From NCBI GenBank assembly GCA_037783545.1, contig JBBELK010000683.1, positions 248,001-312,000 on the forward strand: a stretch of 64,000 nucleotides of DNA, read 5' to 3'. Origin of the DNA: Henricia sp. BOLD:AAB3569 (taxonomy: Eukaryota; Echinodermata; Asteroidea; Spinulosida; Echinasteridae). Position 1 is the stretch's first letter. Every line of letters starts with the position of its first letter. The notes beneath the pieces are model-generated. The model was not told where the DNA came from. It was given only the letters and a program-made list of their open reading frames with translations, and did not search any database. Shown here in pieces: positions 1-12,205 of the stretch. Both the position numbers and the translations under genes were made by a program.

Positions 1-122
1 CCGGACGCAGCGGCAACTCCTGATTGAATGAAAGAAGGAAAGACGGTCGAATGCACTCGGTATGGCGAGCATGTAATTGGACATGTTAATGACGCTGTTT
101 ATTTGTTGATACATGTACTAAC

Positions 123-489
123 CTTCAGCACCATTAAGCATATCCTTGATGGTGTGCAGTACAGGTCTGTCGCTGAGACTAGGATGTTGGAAAGCCTCCC
201 TTATGGCCTGGTATCCGTGTACTACAACCAAACGCTGACCAAGCACGTTCAGCGTGAACACCGACCCGTAGCGCTCAGCCATTCGCTGGAAGACTTCATG
301 AGGATCTCTCGGCGAGAGAGCTAGAGCAGGCAGGTTGCCTAGCAAGGGCCAGCCCCAGGGACCTGGAGGCAGGTTACGAGGCCTTCGCAGAAACCAAGAC
401 AAGGCAAGGAATACAGCAAGGGCCACGAGAGCCGCTCTCACGTCCAGGAGACCTACTATATCCGTACTCATCCGCGCCATGTTGGACAT
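123..489 (-). CDS. Cytochrome P450, CYP2-like, first coding exon (partial gene)
   Basis: This exon encodes about the first 122 residues of a microsomal haem monooxygenase. From the N terminus one sees a hydrophobic signal-anchor (about residues 13-34), a basic stop (RRPRN), the proline-rich hinge PPGPWGWPLLGN, and the start of the fold with the AERYGSVFTL segment and a LSDRP motif matching the FSDRP/FSGRP segment of CYP2-clan enzymes. The reading frame opens at ATG 489-487; a second ATG lies three codons in. At the other end the coding sequence runs into a GT donor (122-121, GTTAGT), so the exon ends in phase 1 and transcription continues out of the window to the left. The haem-binding cysteine and other catalytic parts are not in view, so function cannot be confirmed and the substrate is unknown. 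Assignment to the P450 superfamily is secure; CYP2-like is from motif style only. Confidence 0.88.
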
Positions 490-960
490 AAATCTCGTAT
501 CGAACAGCCTATACTATAATGCACTGTTAATATTGTCGTGAACACAACGAACGATGAACCGTGACCATTGGACTATGACCAACGTACCAATAGACCACTA
601 AAGTGTAAGCGTCACCCTTTGTGTGTTACCAATGTTACTGGGTATACACCAAAACCAGTGAACTGTTTCCCTGCGCTTTACTAACAGGCGTTTCAGATTA
701 CCAACGAACGTTTAAACCCAATTACCATGGCAACTGACGTCACACTTTAGTAGTATGAAGCCCCATTAGTGTCATTAGGCGGTGTGTATTTCACAAAGTG
801 GTGCATGTCTTTTAAAGGGTGGGGATGTTTGTTACTAACTTAGCGGCCGCAAGATAATGACTTGTGGCTTCATAAGCACAATTAGGACACGGTTTAGTGA
901 ATGTTAGCGTAGAGTCATTGTCTAGGCAACTATCAAAAGGGGACGTATTCACTTCGGCTA
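490..960. other. Upstream flank of the P450 with repeat fragments
   Basis: No coding region is seen. This must contain the P450 promoter, but I see no clear core element. Positions 656-725 match the reverse complement of 28805-28885 (shared GTGAACTGTTTCCCT and CGTTTCAGATTACCAACGA), so a dispersed repeat lies here. Positions 905-958 are the right half of a MITE seen complete at 28315-28473 and 49922-50089. Confidence 0.5.
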
Positions 961-1103
961 TAGACCTTTGCACGAGCGACCATGACAGGGGGCAGTCACA
1001 TTGTCACAGTGTGTCTTACACGAGTAGGCACTTTGTGGATCTATTGCCACATCATATAATTATGAAAACCTGTCATGGCCGCCGCGCCGGTGCAAAGAGT
1101 CTA
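961..1103. mobile_element. Hairpin MITE, TAGACCTTTGCAC family, copy 1
   Basis: The element is a 143-bp imperfect inverted repeat. The left end TAGACCTTTGCAC is mirrored by GTGCAAAGAGTCTA, and the CCATGACAGG segment by CCTGTCATGG. A second copy sits at 54737-54880 with the same internal GGGGGCAGTCACA and TTTGTGGATCTATTG. Ends in TA suggest a TA target. The left end abuts a half-copy of another MITE. Confidence 0.7.
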
Positions 1104-4083
1104 TGATGCAATCAAAATCATATGCACACACGTGTATGTGAGAGGTATGTAGTATTTTTGTAATGTTCGTGGGATTAAGTCGACGTTTTGAAGTCTGTAA
1201 GTTCACAGCCTGGAATTCATCGAACCCGTGCGCGGATCGGATGCCAAACATTGCTTTATACAACGCCGGAACGGATCGTGAATAGATGCATGATAATTAC
1301 TCGCCTTGGGCCAAGCTTGAAGACGTCTTAGATAACTCTATAATTACTTTGCTTCATGGACACCGGGGTAGCTAGCGTCTTCAATAACAGCCCCGGGAAG
1401 CGCCTTGAGCATGCGTGGGAGCACGACGAAACCAATCACAATCTCAGTGCATCCCCAAGACGTGCCGTCAGTTGAGTTAGTTATAAGGGCCACTTATTCT
1501 TTTACGTCAGCCACCAAGAATGGATCTGCGAGTCCTCTGTGCCTACCTGGAGCCTCGACTCCCTCAGGGGAGAGTAAGATAAAGAAAGGGAGCCAGCGCA
1601 CCTGTATCACACCACGAAACACAATAACCCGAGCGATACACCTGTTTCTATCGCGACTTGAGAGCCCAAGGATCTTCGGCGTAATCTTTCAAGACACGAT
1701 ACATCAAGACTACGGCGCGCACTGTGCTCTTACACCCGGAGGACCTGCCGTGTATTGTTACGTGTTCACTCGGTGGCTCCTGCTAGGAAAGGAAATTGCT
1801 TTTATTGGGCAAAGTCATCAAAAGTGACTCAAATTTATCACAGGATCCATAAATTATACACAGACAAGTTAAACAGATGAGAAAGAAACGAGTTAAACCC
1901 AGTATGACGCCTCGGGTAACAGTGACATAATGGATGTACGTGTGCGTTGAAATTCAATGCATATGTACATGTAATTCCTAACATGTTTGTAAATATTGGC
2001 GACTTGAAATTCATTGTTAATGTTACTCTATAGTTTCCATATTGGTATGAGTTTGTTTTAGTTTTACTTGAATTCGTTTCATTCAGTTAATAGGTGGTGG
2101 TTAACTGTCATCACTATAGCATATGTGACAGTCAAAATTATCCACAAACAGTAAAAGCAACGACACCATGCAACATAATTATATAAAAGACGAATTGTTC
2201 ACCACTGACCAAATGCCACGTTTTGTGTCCTAACAAAATACCTTTTGAACTTGAATTTTGCAGTTCAACGGTCTGCATGTTATCTGCATTTTTCAAAGTC
2301 GAATCTTTCATTCCTATGTGGACCATCCGTGTTGACACGCTATGAGCAAGTCACAAATTACCGCTGTGAAATCCGAGATAACTCGGAGATTGAAAGGAGC
2401 TAAACAAATCTAGAACACCCTCGAGAGAGAGTTTGCTCCTTCATCGCCAAATATTGATCCAAATTGTCCATATATTTGCAAGGAATAATACAGACTCCTA
2501 TTCTTCGCCGCTGTTTACCAAAGTTCATCATTGTCTAGAGAGCCGAGGGCAACAAATTATATATGCTAAACTATCCGACGCAAGTACCTTTTCCATTGGA
2601 TATTTGGGCTAATCGTATCTGGTTTTGAAAATTGCAACTTTTAAATTTAATCTAGTATTTGTGCCAGTGAAATCACAGGCGGTTTTGCATTTTTTCTTCA
2701 ATATGGCAAAACTACAAGCTTGTTTCCGAATCTTTACGGTGTAGACCTACTTTTTACGTTTTTTTGACTGTTATTTTGATTTAAAAGTTGGCCATTTTAG
2801 TAAATTATTTGTATTTCCCAGTGCCTAAGTTTCGCTTCAGAATAAAGCAACATGCATGAGATTCTGGAAACGTGATGAATGACCATTTATTTGCCATATT
2901 TGCTGCAATTTTGAGGAAAATCTAAACAATAACCTAATGTCTTTGGTACAAAATGATAAAAATCATATTTTTACGCCTAAACCCTAATTCAGTCTTTTTT
3001 TGTCACAATTTAGTGCCACGATTAGCCACAACGTAAAATTCGTACTCTTGCCCGAAGACTGAGATTTGTTGTTGCTACGTTTCACAAATCTTCATCTCCT
3101 TTCATTTCCCTGTGAGAAGCGTGCACCAAGTAATGTGTACTTGGCCCTATACATCTTGGCCCGACACACAGATCACGTTCTTCAATTCTCATTGTCAAGT
3201 CTATACCCGTCCACTGTAATTAATGACCGTTTTATTCTCCTGTTTTAATTACCGACTTTGAGGAAAATCAACCCGGCCTAGGCGGAAGGCGTGTTTCCCG
3301 CGCAATGTCCTGGGCAGATGTCCCCGTTGATGTATCTACGTGGAGCTCTATCGTGTCGTCGCCTGGCGGAGTAATAGATTGGTATCCATCCGCGCGTATC
3401 CGGCCTTAGTGCTGTCTAATGATGTTTGTGGAAGACATTTGTTGAGCGATATGCGATCAAGGCACTCCCGCTCTTGTATTGTGCCTTTGACGTGTCCCGA
3501 CATCCCTGGAATTTGTAAGTTTTTTTCCTTCGGGGCGGATAGGAGCAAGAATGTAGGTTTAAGGATAGATGGAGAAGAGTGCTGGGGCCATTTTCCCGGA
3601 GACGTTAAGCACAGAAATGTTCTCGGTGAATGCCAAATGTTTTGCTGCACAACAAAAATGAGTTCCCAGCCATTTTGTTTTATGTGAACCCGTGTTTTCC
3701 CCAACAATAGCTGAATACCTGTCAATCGTAATACACATCACATTTTGGCTGGTAACCCAATTTTAAGAAAGCAAATAAATATTGTGCTAAGCAAACTTTT
3801 GTGTTCGACAGTTCAACGAACCTGGCGCCTTGACGTACTATGGGAGTCAGGGGAGAGTGGTCTATCTTGCGACTGCAGCGCTATCTTATCTTTGGAGGAG
3901 AAACCAAGCAACATCTTGGGCAGTCTCTGCGCAACTCATACGAATAGACTTGTTCCCAGTCCGTAAGAGGATATCAATGAGACCCAAAAGTCCGCCAAGC
4001 TAGCCACTGACCGTGCGATTTCACGTTTATAGACAATCTTTGTGAGCCACATTTTGAAAACCCAACAGAAAGGAAATGTAAAG

Positions 4084-4155
4084 CAAAAATGGCCCTATAC
4101 CATGTGTAATTTACATCCACAAAAATGGCCCTATACCATGTGTAATTTACATCGA
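4084..4155. repeat. 36-bp tandem duplication
   Basis: Two near-perfect head-to-tail copies (4084-4117 and 4120-4153) share ATGGCCCTATACCATG and GTAATTTACATC. Their near identity implies recent duplication. Confidence 0.85.
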
Positions 4156-5730
4156 CGAAACATATACTGTGCGTTCTATGCCCATCATATCAATCGTCCA
4201 AAATACAACTGATAAAAAATAAACTAAACAATACAGATGTGCGTTCCAAAGTGCTCTCGACTTTCGCTGTACAAACAAATCCACCGCCATTAAACCATAC
4301 ACAAATTATGTCTTTTGCGGCAATCTTTAAATACCGTGGGTTACGTCGATAATATTAGCCTAAGTACACGCTCGTCCGACATCAATAAAGACCAAAGTAG
4401 ATTTCTGTATGCTCTGACACGTCGAAGCCGGCTTGGGAAGTCAACGCTTGCCCAGGGCAGTGTGGTTGTGCATTAGTTTGAAGTCCATCTAGTTTGTTAT
4501 GATACATAAACACAGGACATTCGCTTTCCCTGGAGAGTCTTAAGTGCGTCTAACAGTCCATGATGCTATCGCGAGAACTGACTACAGCTACTTAGAGGAG
4601 AACGTCAAGAACCCTCCAGCTAAGAGGAAATGGATGCTGTACCTTAAAGCATGGATCTCTTCGTAAACCAAAAATCACGAAGCAGAAATCGCCAGGCAGC
4701 CATGTCTGAAAATTATTCCTTCACTTTAGGGGAAATATAAAGTAGTTTTCATCCTTCATTTCACTCAACTAGAGTCGAAAGATTACGAACCACGCTTTGT
4801 GTAAACACCAACTAACTTATACACATACACATATCCTCAATCACACGTAGAGATAATGCCGTTTATAGCATTTTCCCAATCCCGTAATTTATCAATAACT
4901 GAAGCCCTACAAATTAAATGAGTTCGCGAAACTTATTTAGCTCTTGTGCAGTGTAGTGCACCCCTGGCCTTATACAGGTCACATGCTATGGAGACAAAGC
5001 AGTAAATAAAAAGCGCCATCAACGGCGAGGCATATCAAAGTGCGTTTCACTTTTAGACGCTCTCCTTTCTCCGAAGTGAAAACAAATAATCAACTGAAAA
5101 GCAAAAAAGTCATAGTTTGTCTACAAACATTATGCCTTCGCCTTTGTCGTTTTGCAGCACAATTTGGAACCCACTAGCTGCCTGATTGCAAGGATTTAAA
5201 GCGGAAATTAAAACGGGATTGATGTTACCACTTGAGAGACAGAGAGAGAAAATGTAATAACCGGTTACGTTTTCGGTAAATTCAAATTGACTCACTAGAC
5301 GTGGAGTTTGGATGTAAGAAGAGAGGGACCGAGTTAATTAAAGCGACTTTGACAACATTATGCCCCGCAGTTGCATGTTTCCTTTGGACCGTGCGTAAAA
5401 GCTTGAACATACTGCCCGGAGGGTCGCTGCTTGAAGCAATGTCGTTGAACCCGACTAGGTTTATACTGGCTAATCATGGCTGGGTCGTCTGTTATCAAGA
5501 TTTGGTCTTTATCCAACCCGGGGTCATGACTGCGCATCGAAGGACGAGATTTGCTGCAAATGAGAAGATGCTTTGTTGCGGGCTTCGGGCAATTTATTTT
5601 GTATCCCAAAATATATCCGACAGGTTAGCGGAAGATGAATTCGTTATATGTAATGTATACACTAAAACCAAACCAAACCCAAATAAAAAGAAACTGAACG
5701 AATTTTTATCGTATGTGAGGATGCTCTTTT

Positions 5731-5752
5731 GGGGGGGGGGGGGGGGGGGGGG
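5731..5752 (+). repeat. Poly-G tract, 22 G
   Basis: An uninterrupted run of 22 G follows CTTTT. Such a run can form G-quadruplexes and is prone to length error in sequencing. Confidence 0.9.
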
Positions 5753-7271
5753 TGGAGTTGATGGGGCGGGTGGTAGACTGGTTCCATGACCCTATACTCC
5801 ACATATGAACACGAATATATATATTGGGAAGCGTCATTGAACGATATTGGGTGAAAAATGAATAAACGCAATTCGGCGTGAGGTGAAATGTTATGTTTGT
5901 TTACGCCAATCACATCTGTACATAAACCGTTTTTGGTAGGGAAAAATATCAAAATTTGTGTTTTATCATGACATTTGTGTGGACTAAATAATCCATTCCA
6001 CAGGCAAACACCGACGACAACCCCCAAACCGTGCAATTAATGTTTTTCGCTTTATCCACGACCCCTGACACCGGGAGCGGAAACCAACACTATACTTACC
6101 ATGGTGTTCACAATTAAACCTGTTATGACGTCATTTAGGCTGCTTTCAGACTAAAAAACGGCTTTCAATACCGGTCACTGATTAGCACTGTACTGACAGT
6201 GCAATACTGAGCTGGCAGTAAAATACAGATCAGTGGTACCAGTCCTCGTATTCGTGTTCGTATGTGGAATGAATGGACCGATAACCAGTTTAAGAAAAAG
6301 GAGTCTGCTGCCACCAAGAGTTCGACTCTCACTTATGAAGTGAGCAACGTACTCTCGTAGTGGAGGTTTTGCAATGCGTGGGAAGATGCGTGTCCTTCAG
6401 ATGTCAGCAAAAGATTATTATCATCATGGCCTTGTCTATAAAACAAAGGCGCTGTAAATGTTAAGGTTGAGTACAATATCATAGTCGGTGGATTTGCTTT
6501 CTACAGAGGAAAAAATATACCCGACCTGGGTCCCAGTACGACGAGTCTGATAATAAAATTCTCATAGAAAAAAATGAATTATAGAAGTTGCGATCAAACT
6601 CATACAAAGGGGCAATGAACCGAGCTCAATGTCACGCTGTCGATAACGAGACACGACACGCGAAGTAAATGTCAATTCAATTCATCCTCGAACCCAGAAT
6701 TCATCTTTTGGTTGTCACGAAAACTCGCTCAAGTGGACACACATGCGGAAATCACCTCCGCGTGTAGGCGCACGTACGCGTCGGTCATGCGTGCATCTGT
6801 CCGCCAGGTTCGAATTTCATCAAAACGACGCGTTTGATTTATAACTTTTCCTCTCGAATACATCTGGAGTGGTGAAGCTGAAAACATCCCAGACTGTGAG
6901 TTGTCCCCGATTTTGTGCCTCAGTGCAATCTTTCCCCGTACTAATGGCTCGAATGTGGAATTATTTATGAGGTTTCCAAAACAATTGATTGGTATAGGAA
7001 TAGCCTCATTTCCGCTTCCGTGTGTGTGTGCTGACTCTCGTGAATTGTAAACAGACAGTCAGGACAAAAACCACGGCGGTAAGTTACGAAAAAAATATAC
7101 GAGAAGTGCCTTGACATTTATACATGTACACACAAAATGGCTCAAAATGGCCCTCGCTTCCTCTTGCATCATTACTACAGCCTAATATCCTTAGTTTGTT
7201 CGCATAATCTTTATTGAACTGAAGATGGCGTTCAATTAAAATTTAGCTGTATGAGTGAATAGTTATTTTTT

Positions 7272-7290
7272 GGGGGGGGGGGGGGGGGGG
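7272..7290 (+). repeat. Poly-G tract, 19 G
   Basis: A second uninterrupted run, 19 G after a T stretch. GGGG-rich sequence also recurs at 7460-7505. Confidence 0.9.
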
Positions 7291-8219
7291 TGCTGGAGAT
7301 TGCAAATTCGCCCAATGACGTGTTCACAGCAGCGGCGTCGCTAGTTAGGAGTGACGACAAAAGGGGGAACAACAATTTTAGAGGGAGAGCTCTCAAATTC
7401 TCCCAAAAAAGCTTACGAATGCAGATTTTAAACCTAAAATTACCTCTTTTGTTTGTTTAGGGGGGCGGGGGCGGGGAGAGGGGTGTCCACAAGGGGTGGG
7501 AGAGGGGAGTTCACGACCTAACCCTTACCCTAACCCTTTTTGTGGGAGCACGTGACCCCTACGCCTAACACACATCCGTGGCAACGCCACTGCTCTATCA
7601 CTGCGAACATCACATACCGGAAAGTAGTAGCTCTCGCGGTGCATATCTGCGGATGCACTTTATGCAGCTGGGGATCGATTTGGTACATGGGCCTATCCAG
7701 GCGGGCTTAGTATCTCCCTGTCTTTTCTCCAGGAGCCCTTATTCCGTTGATTCTATATTTGCACTACAATAATCAATCACACTTTACTGCAGGTTAAGCT
7801 ATGTTAATTGGGCCAATTATCTACTCAATCCATGCTCCTCAACCCAATTCGGTGCGCCAATCCATCGCTTTGCAACTTGGATTTGTATTGAGTGTACATT
7901 CAAATAGACGGAAGTGGGTCACCAGGCGTTTCTGTCGCTGATTTTAAAGGGCCTAAAATGGTATGTTGTTATTACTAAAATCTATGCTATTCAACTACTG
8001 CGTTCAGTTACAGTCATAAAAACCTCATTTGGAAGTTTGGTTTTAGTTCAGTTTATTTGCTCTGTACGAATAGTCATGAGCAAAGTTGTTATGTCACATT
8101 ATAGGCAAACATACGAAAATCATTGAAACATTTCAGCCCCGCGAATTGTTAGTTTCATTTTCACTCACAATCCTGTATTTCCATAGAAGAAGCCTCGATC
8201 CGTACTTAAAGGCCCAGTG

Positions 8220-8716
8220 GATCATTTGCAATGACCCCAAAAAGTAATCGACGAGTTTACAGGGAAAAAGTTCTGAAAGTAAAACTTGAATTAATAGCAA
8301 CTACCCAATAAAAGGTTTCCGCTCATAATGATATAATTTTACCAGAAAATAATCCGTAAAGATGAAATTATTTAGATCGTTTGCAAACGATTTCCTTTTT
8401 TTGGTTCGCATATCTACGCGGTCCAAAATGCATGGGCGCTGTGTACTGCTGTGTACTACTATGAATCGCGCGCACACGTAGTATATGATGTGCGTCTATA
8501 TGTGCATGACGCAAGCATACCCGATACACTGAGAACGAATATTTAAAACACCCCGCCAAGACCAGGAAAACGCATATGGATTGTCATGGTTTTTTTAAAC
8601 GTGGTACATTTGACAAAGCTGAAATTTCTTCTGATGATTTTGTTGATGTCTTTCTTTTGATTTATAATCATTTCTAAACATTCATTTCGCTCAAAAACAG
8701 ATCATCTACAGGGCCT
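8220..8716. mobile_element. TTAA-flanked MITE related to the AGGCCC/ATCATTTG family
   Basis: The left terminus AGGCCCAGTGGATCATTTG follows TTAA (8216-8219). The right terminus, read on the other strand, is AGGCCCTGTAGATGATCTG and is followed by TTAA (8717-8720). The 497-bp interior has no coding signal. The ends resemble those at 57585-57939 and 21013-21332 but the interior differs. Confidence 0.65.
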
Positions 8717-8720
8717 TTAA

Positions 8721-10530
8721 ACTGTCACCGATGAGTCTTGTTTGTTTTACCATCTCACATTCTACATTTCCCTTCTGCCGCTGATTGCCCTGGGCCCTCG
8801 TTCAGAATTTGCTTTTTCTGAATAAGGAAATACGATCGTTCTGTACGATTAGTTTCAAATCTGTTCTATATCCACGTCAATTCCTCTCCGTCGCGACACT
8901 GCTGAGAAATGTAAAACGAAATGTTGATCAACAAATGGAAATCGATAATAAGCCTGCGTGTTGGTAAAGAAGATACCTTACAAGAAATTAAGAGCTGGAC
9001 AAGAACAAATAATTGTCAGCTACATCGAGAACTATTATGAGCTCAAAATGGCGTCAAATGGACCGAGGGTGTACAGATATCGTCATGTCAAACGGCATCC
9101 ATCATTACGCAATCCTTGTACTTTCTACGGGTTGTACATAATTGCAGTCGTTCTCAATTTACGAGAAGTATTTTCTTTCCGAATAACTAAGCCGTGGCTT
9201 ACACTGCGTTCTGTCACTGAAGCCGTGCCTTTGCATAGAGATGTCTTCAATCTTTGGATCGAAAACACTCGAAGGAAAATCCGATAAAACGGTACTGTGA
9301 ACTGCATAAGAACGAACGTCGCACACGGTAACTGTTATTCAAAGATCTTCAAGACTCCTGCAATACGATGCCAGTATTTGAATTCATGCTGTTTATCTGC
9401 ATTTTGGCTACGACAAACCCATGAACTTTGAAAGTTGTTCGGAAAGTTGTATGTTATGGGTTTTTATGCTAATGTTAATTTCCAAATTCATGGCAGAGGT
9501 GTGACGTCACTCACGGGAATTTCTTCTTGGTTTGTTCACAAATATCCGCTCTGTTTTCTTCTTCTTATTTTATTATCTTATTTTATTTTCACCAAGGACC
9601 GACTTTTTTATAGCCATAGAATAAGAACTTTTTATTGGGTGATAAAAATGCACTTTTGTAGTGATGACATCTGGTGCTCCTTACATTGAACTGCTAATGT
9701 GACATTGTCTACATTACATAAACATTGCAGTTGTATATGTACATGCATTATCCACCTGAGTAGACCTAACACACGTGTTTAACAAGCGAAACTGAAGTTG
9801 GCTGTTTACGTTGGTAACTCGCGAATGTGACGAAGACGGACAGTAAGCACTGCAATTAGACAGTGAATTTGTGATCTTGAAAACGTAAAAGGTCGAAGGC
9901 AGATTAAATTTCTGCGGATATAATTTCATCCGAGGATGACAAGTGAAAGCGAGATGAGGAACGGTCTCACGGGGTTTCTATCCACCGTGTTTGAAAAATG
10001 AATTTAAAACGATATGAATTAAATTCACTAAAGGAAATTGAAAAAAAAAAATATCTTGACACTTCTGACGCAAGATACAACATTGATACTGAAAGCGGTA
10101 TACGGTATCACAATAATTATACAATCTCAGATATGTTGTGAAAATATTGCCCTTGTTGAATTTAGATTTACTAAAACTTAGAACAATACAAAACGGCGTT
10201 TGTGATAAAAACAATCTGTGTATATGTCAGTTCAGTACCGCGTCTGCGTTCAGAAAACAGTGACAAAATTGTGTCCATGCTTTCAAGAAACCGTCTTATT
10301 CAGGCATGGTTCCCTGGCTACATAATGTACGGAACACGAAGTCATAATACCACGACAGTCAGGGGCCCCATTTCGTTCACATGAGGCGCACTTGTTTGAA
10401 GAAATCTAAACATGCATTTATACATATTTATCTTCAATTGCCAATTTTCTATTAAAAAGATACCATCTTGGGCGAAAGCGTTGCACTGAACAATTGGAAC
10501 CACTTTTTATCTTCAATTGAGTAATGTATC
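8721..10530. other. No gene recognised
   Basis: Open frames here (for example 8958-9287) have no recognisable domain, and I see no repeat copies from elsewhere in the window. Nothing further can be supported. Confidence 0.5.
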
Positions 10531-10539
10531 CAATCAAAT

Positions 10540-11290
10540 GGTTCATTAACATTTTGGGACACTGCAAAACAAATCTCAAAATACGGGCTTTTAAAGAATT
10601 AAGCATAATTAATACAGACATTAATATTGTTCATTCTTATAAGTATTTGGGCACATCATAGATGACAGTTTGTCATGGTCGGAACACTGTAGATCTCTTA
10701 TTTCCAAAGGTCAACAGCGTTTATATTTCCTGAGGCAGCTGAAATTATTTAAAGTTGATCATACTATTTTGCAGCTCTTTTATGAATCTGTCATCGAGAG
10801 TGTAATTTTGTATGGCTGCTTTGTTTGGTTCAGCAGTGCCAAGTAAGCCGATTTACTTAAGCTGCAGAGAGTATAGCTAAACAAGCAGGGAAGATTCTGG
10901 CGGAGAAGATTTATCTTAGCATTCTGGCTTGTGAACGCATTCGAACTAAGGCGAAATATATCATGCAGAATAACACATCCCCCCACCCCTAAATGCATAT
11001 TTCGAACACATGAGATCTGAAAGGAGGTTGAGAAGTTTATCATGTCGAACCAGCAGATTTCAAGATCATTTGTTAAAACTTTTATTCGCATCATGTTAAA
11101 TGAAACCTAATAGCTGTAGTTGTACAGCAGGTGGATGTGAAGCAGAATGGATTTCCCACCAGTCAATCTATGTAGGCCCTATTTGTCTTATTTGTAATGT
11201 GGATTTTTATGGATGTGTTAAAGGAATGTTTTTGGAGGTTTTTTTTATTCTGTATTATAATGATTTTAATGTACATCTATACAATGTACA
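10540..11290 (+). pseudogene. Decayed non-LTR retrotransposon (LINE), reverse transcriptase C-terminal part and 3' end
   Basis: Read across frames, the sequence gives hallmarks of the region after the RT catalytic core of animal LINEs: VHSYKYLG, then after a one-base frame change IIDDSLSWSEH, GQQRLYFLRQLKLF, LFYESVIESVILYG, and later FEHMRSERRLRSLSCRTSRF. In intact elements this region follows the finger/palm domain and ends shortly before the 3' UTR. Here there is a frameshift near 10655, a stop at 10844 after SSAK, and further breaks, so it is dead. The 5' part of the element, including the catalytic YADD-type box, was not found. The 3' boundary near 11290 is a guess. The clade was not determined. 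Confidence 0.8.
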
Positions 11291-12130
11291 GCTTATACGA
11301 CAGTGCAATTTTCCGTTGTTGGACAATAACATTGAAAAAAAAAACATTCTGAAAATATCTTGCATTTTTGGCGTTTCGACATTTGGTTTAAGAACAGCCT
11401 TTTAAAAGAACTTTAAAGTTTTTTCACAGACACATAGAGCAAGGCGATTACTGGCGGGCCAAAGTGAATATTTATCTAGATATGCATACATTCCCACGCA
11501 CCAAGCAATATACCTGGCCCGGAAGGATGGATTACAGGTAATGTGTCAATCTGAACAGATACATCCAGCTACCAGAGCGTAAAACAAAACACGTCCTGTA
11601 CTGATTCAGTGGCCATTGGGAACGGTTTTTGTTGTAAGAAGGCAGGTGAAAATAACACAGTGCAACGGAGAAGGACGAAGGATTCGGGAAGGCAATATGG
11701 GAAGGGGGCATTAGAAACCGCCGTCCTGGGAATTGAGAGCGTTGTACTTGATTGGCTGGTTACTGACCTCCAGCATTTATGACGTAACACAGATTTCCAT
11801 TTTAAGTTCAGTGTAATGACGTCACTTAGTAACGACAACGAAATGGAATTTGGTGCAAATGAAGGTGTGACATTTGGCGTTGTTCAACGGGTTTAGTATC
11901 ATCCAAATTCAAATTGAAAGGATTGTTTAGTTTTAGTTAATTCAACACAATATTATGATTCAACGCAAAACAATGGAGTCTGAGTGAAAGTTGTCAAACT
12001 GACGTGGTTGCACATGCAGTTATATCATAGAGTTAATGTTAGTTAAGGTTTATTTTGCCCTTACCCGACGTAATTATTAACACTGTATACTCAGTGCTTT
12101 CCCTATATAGACACTATAAAACAAATTCAT

Positions 12131-12205
12131 AGCGTGCTCGGGTAGGACTCGAGCCCACGTCCTCCTGCAAACAAGGCAGACGTCTTAACCACTATACGCA
12201 CTCCA
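12131..12205 (-). repeat. tRNA-like segment, probably tRNA-derived SINE or tRNA pseudogene
   Basis: On the minus strand TAGTGGTTAAGACG resembles a D-arm/A box. CTGC-CTTGTTT-GCAG forms an anticodon arm with a 7-nt loop and U33, which would read TGT. GTGGGCTCGAGTCCTAC forms a T arm with a B box. The 5' and 3' acceptor strands do not pair, so it is unlikely to be a working tRNA gene. Confidence 0.4.

Larger units (their letters stand above)
1104..8210. other. Long stretch without a convincing gene
   Basis: Several open frames of 100-160 codons occur (1405-1827, 3348-3725, 5301-5789), but none shows a domain, and codon and amino-acid patterns look random. Recognisable contents are a 36-bp tandem duplication (4084-4155), two poly-G tracts (5731-5752, 7272-7290), and positions 3716-3798, which match part of the repeat at 36941-37028. 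The rest is AT-rich, unannotated sequence. Confidence 0.55.

Noticed and set aside
1405..1827. 140-codon open frame on the plus strand
   Set aside because: No domain, signal or splice context. The opposite strand gives only short protein-like pieces with stops. It could be an old pseudogene but nothing identifies it.
5301..5789. 162-codon open frame ending in a glycine run
   Set aside because: The glycine run is just the poly-G tract, and the rest has no recognisable domain or conserved pattern.
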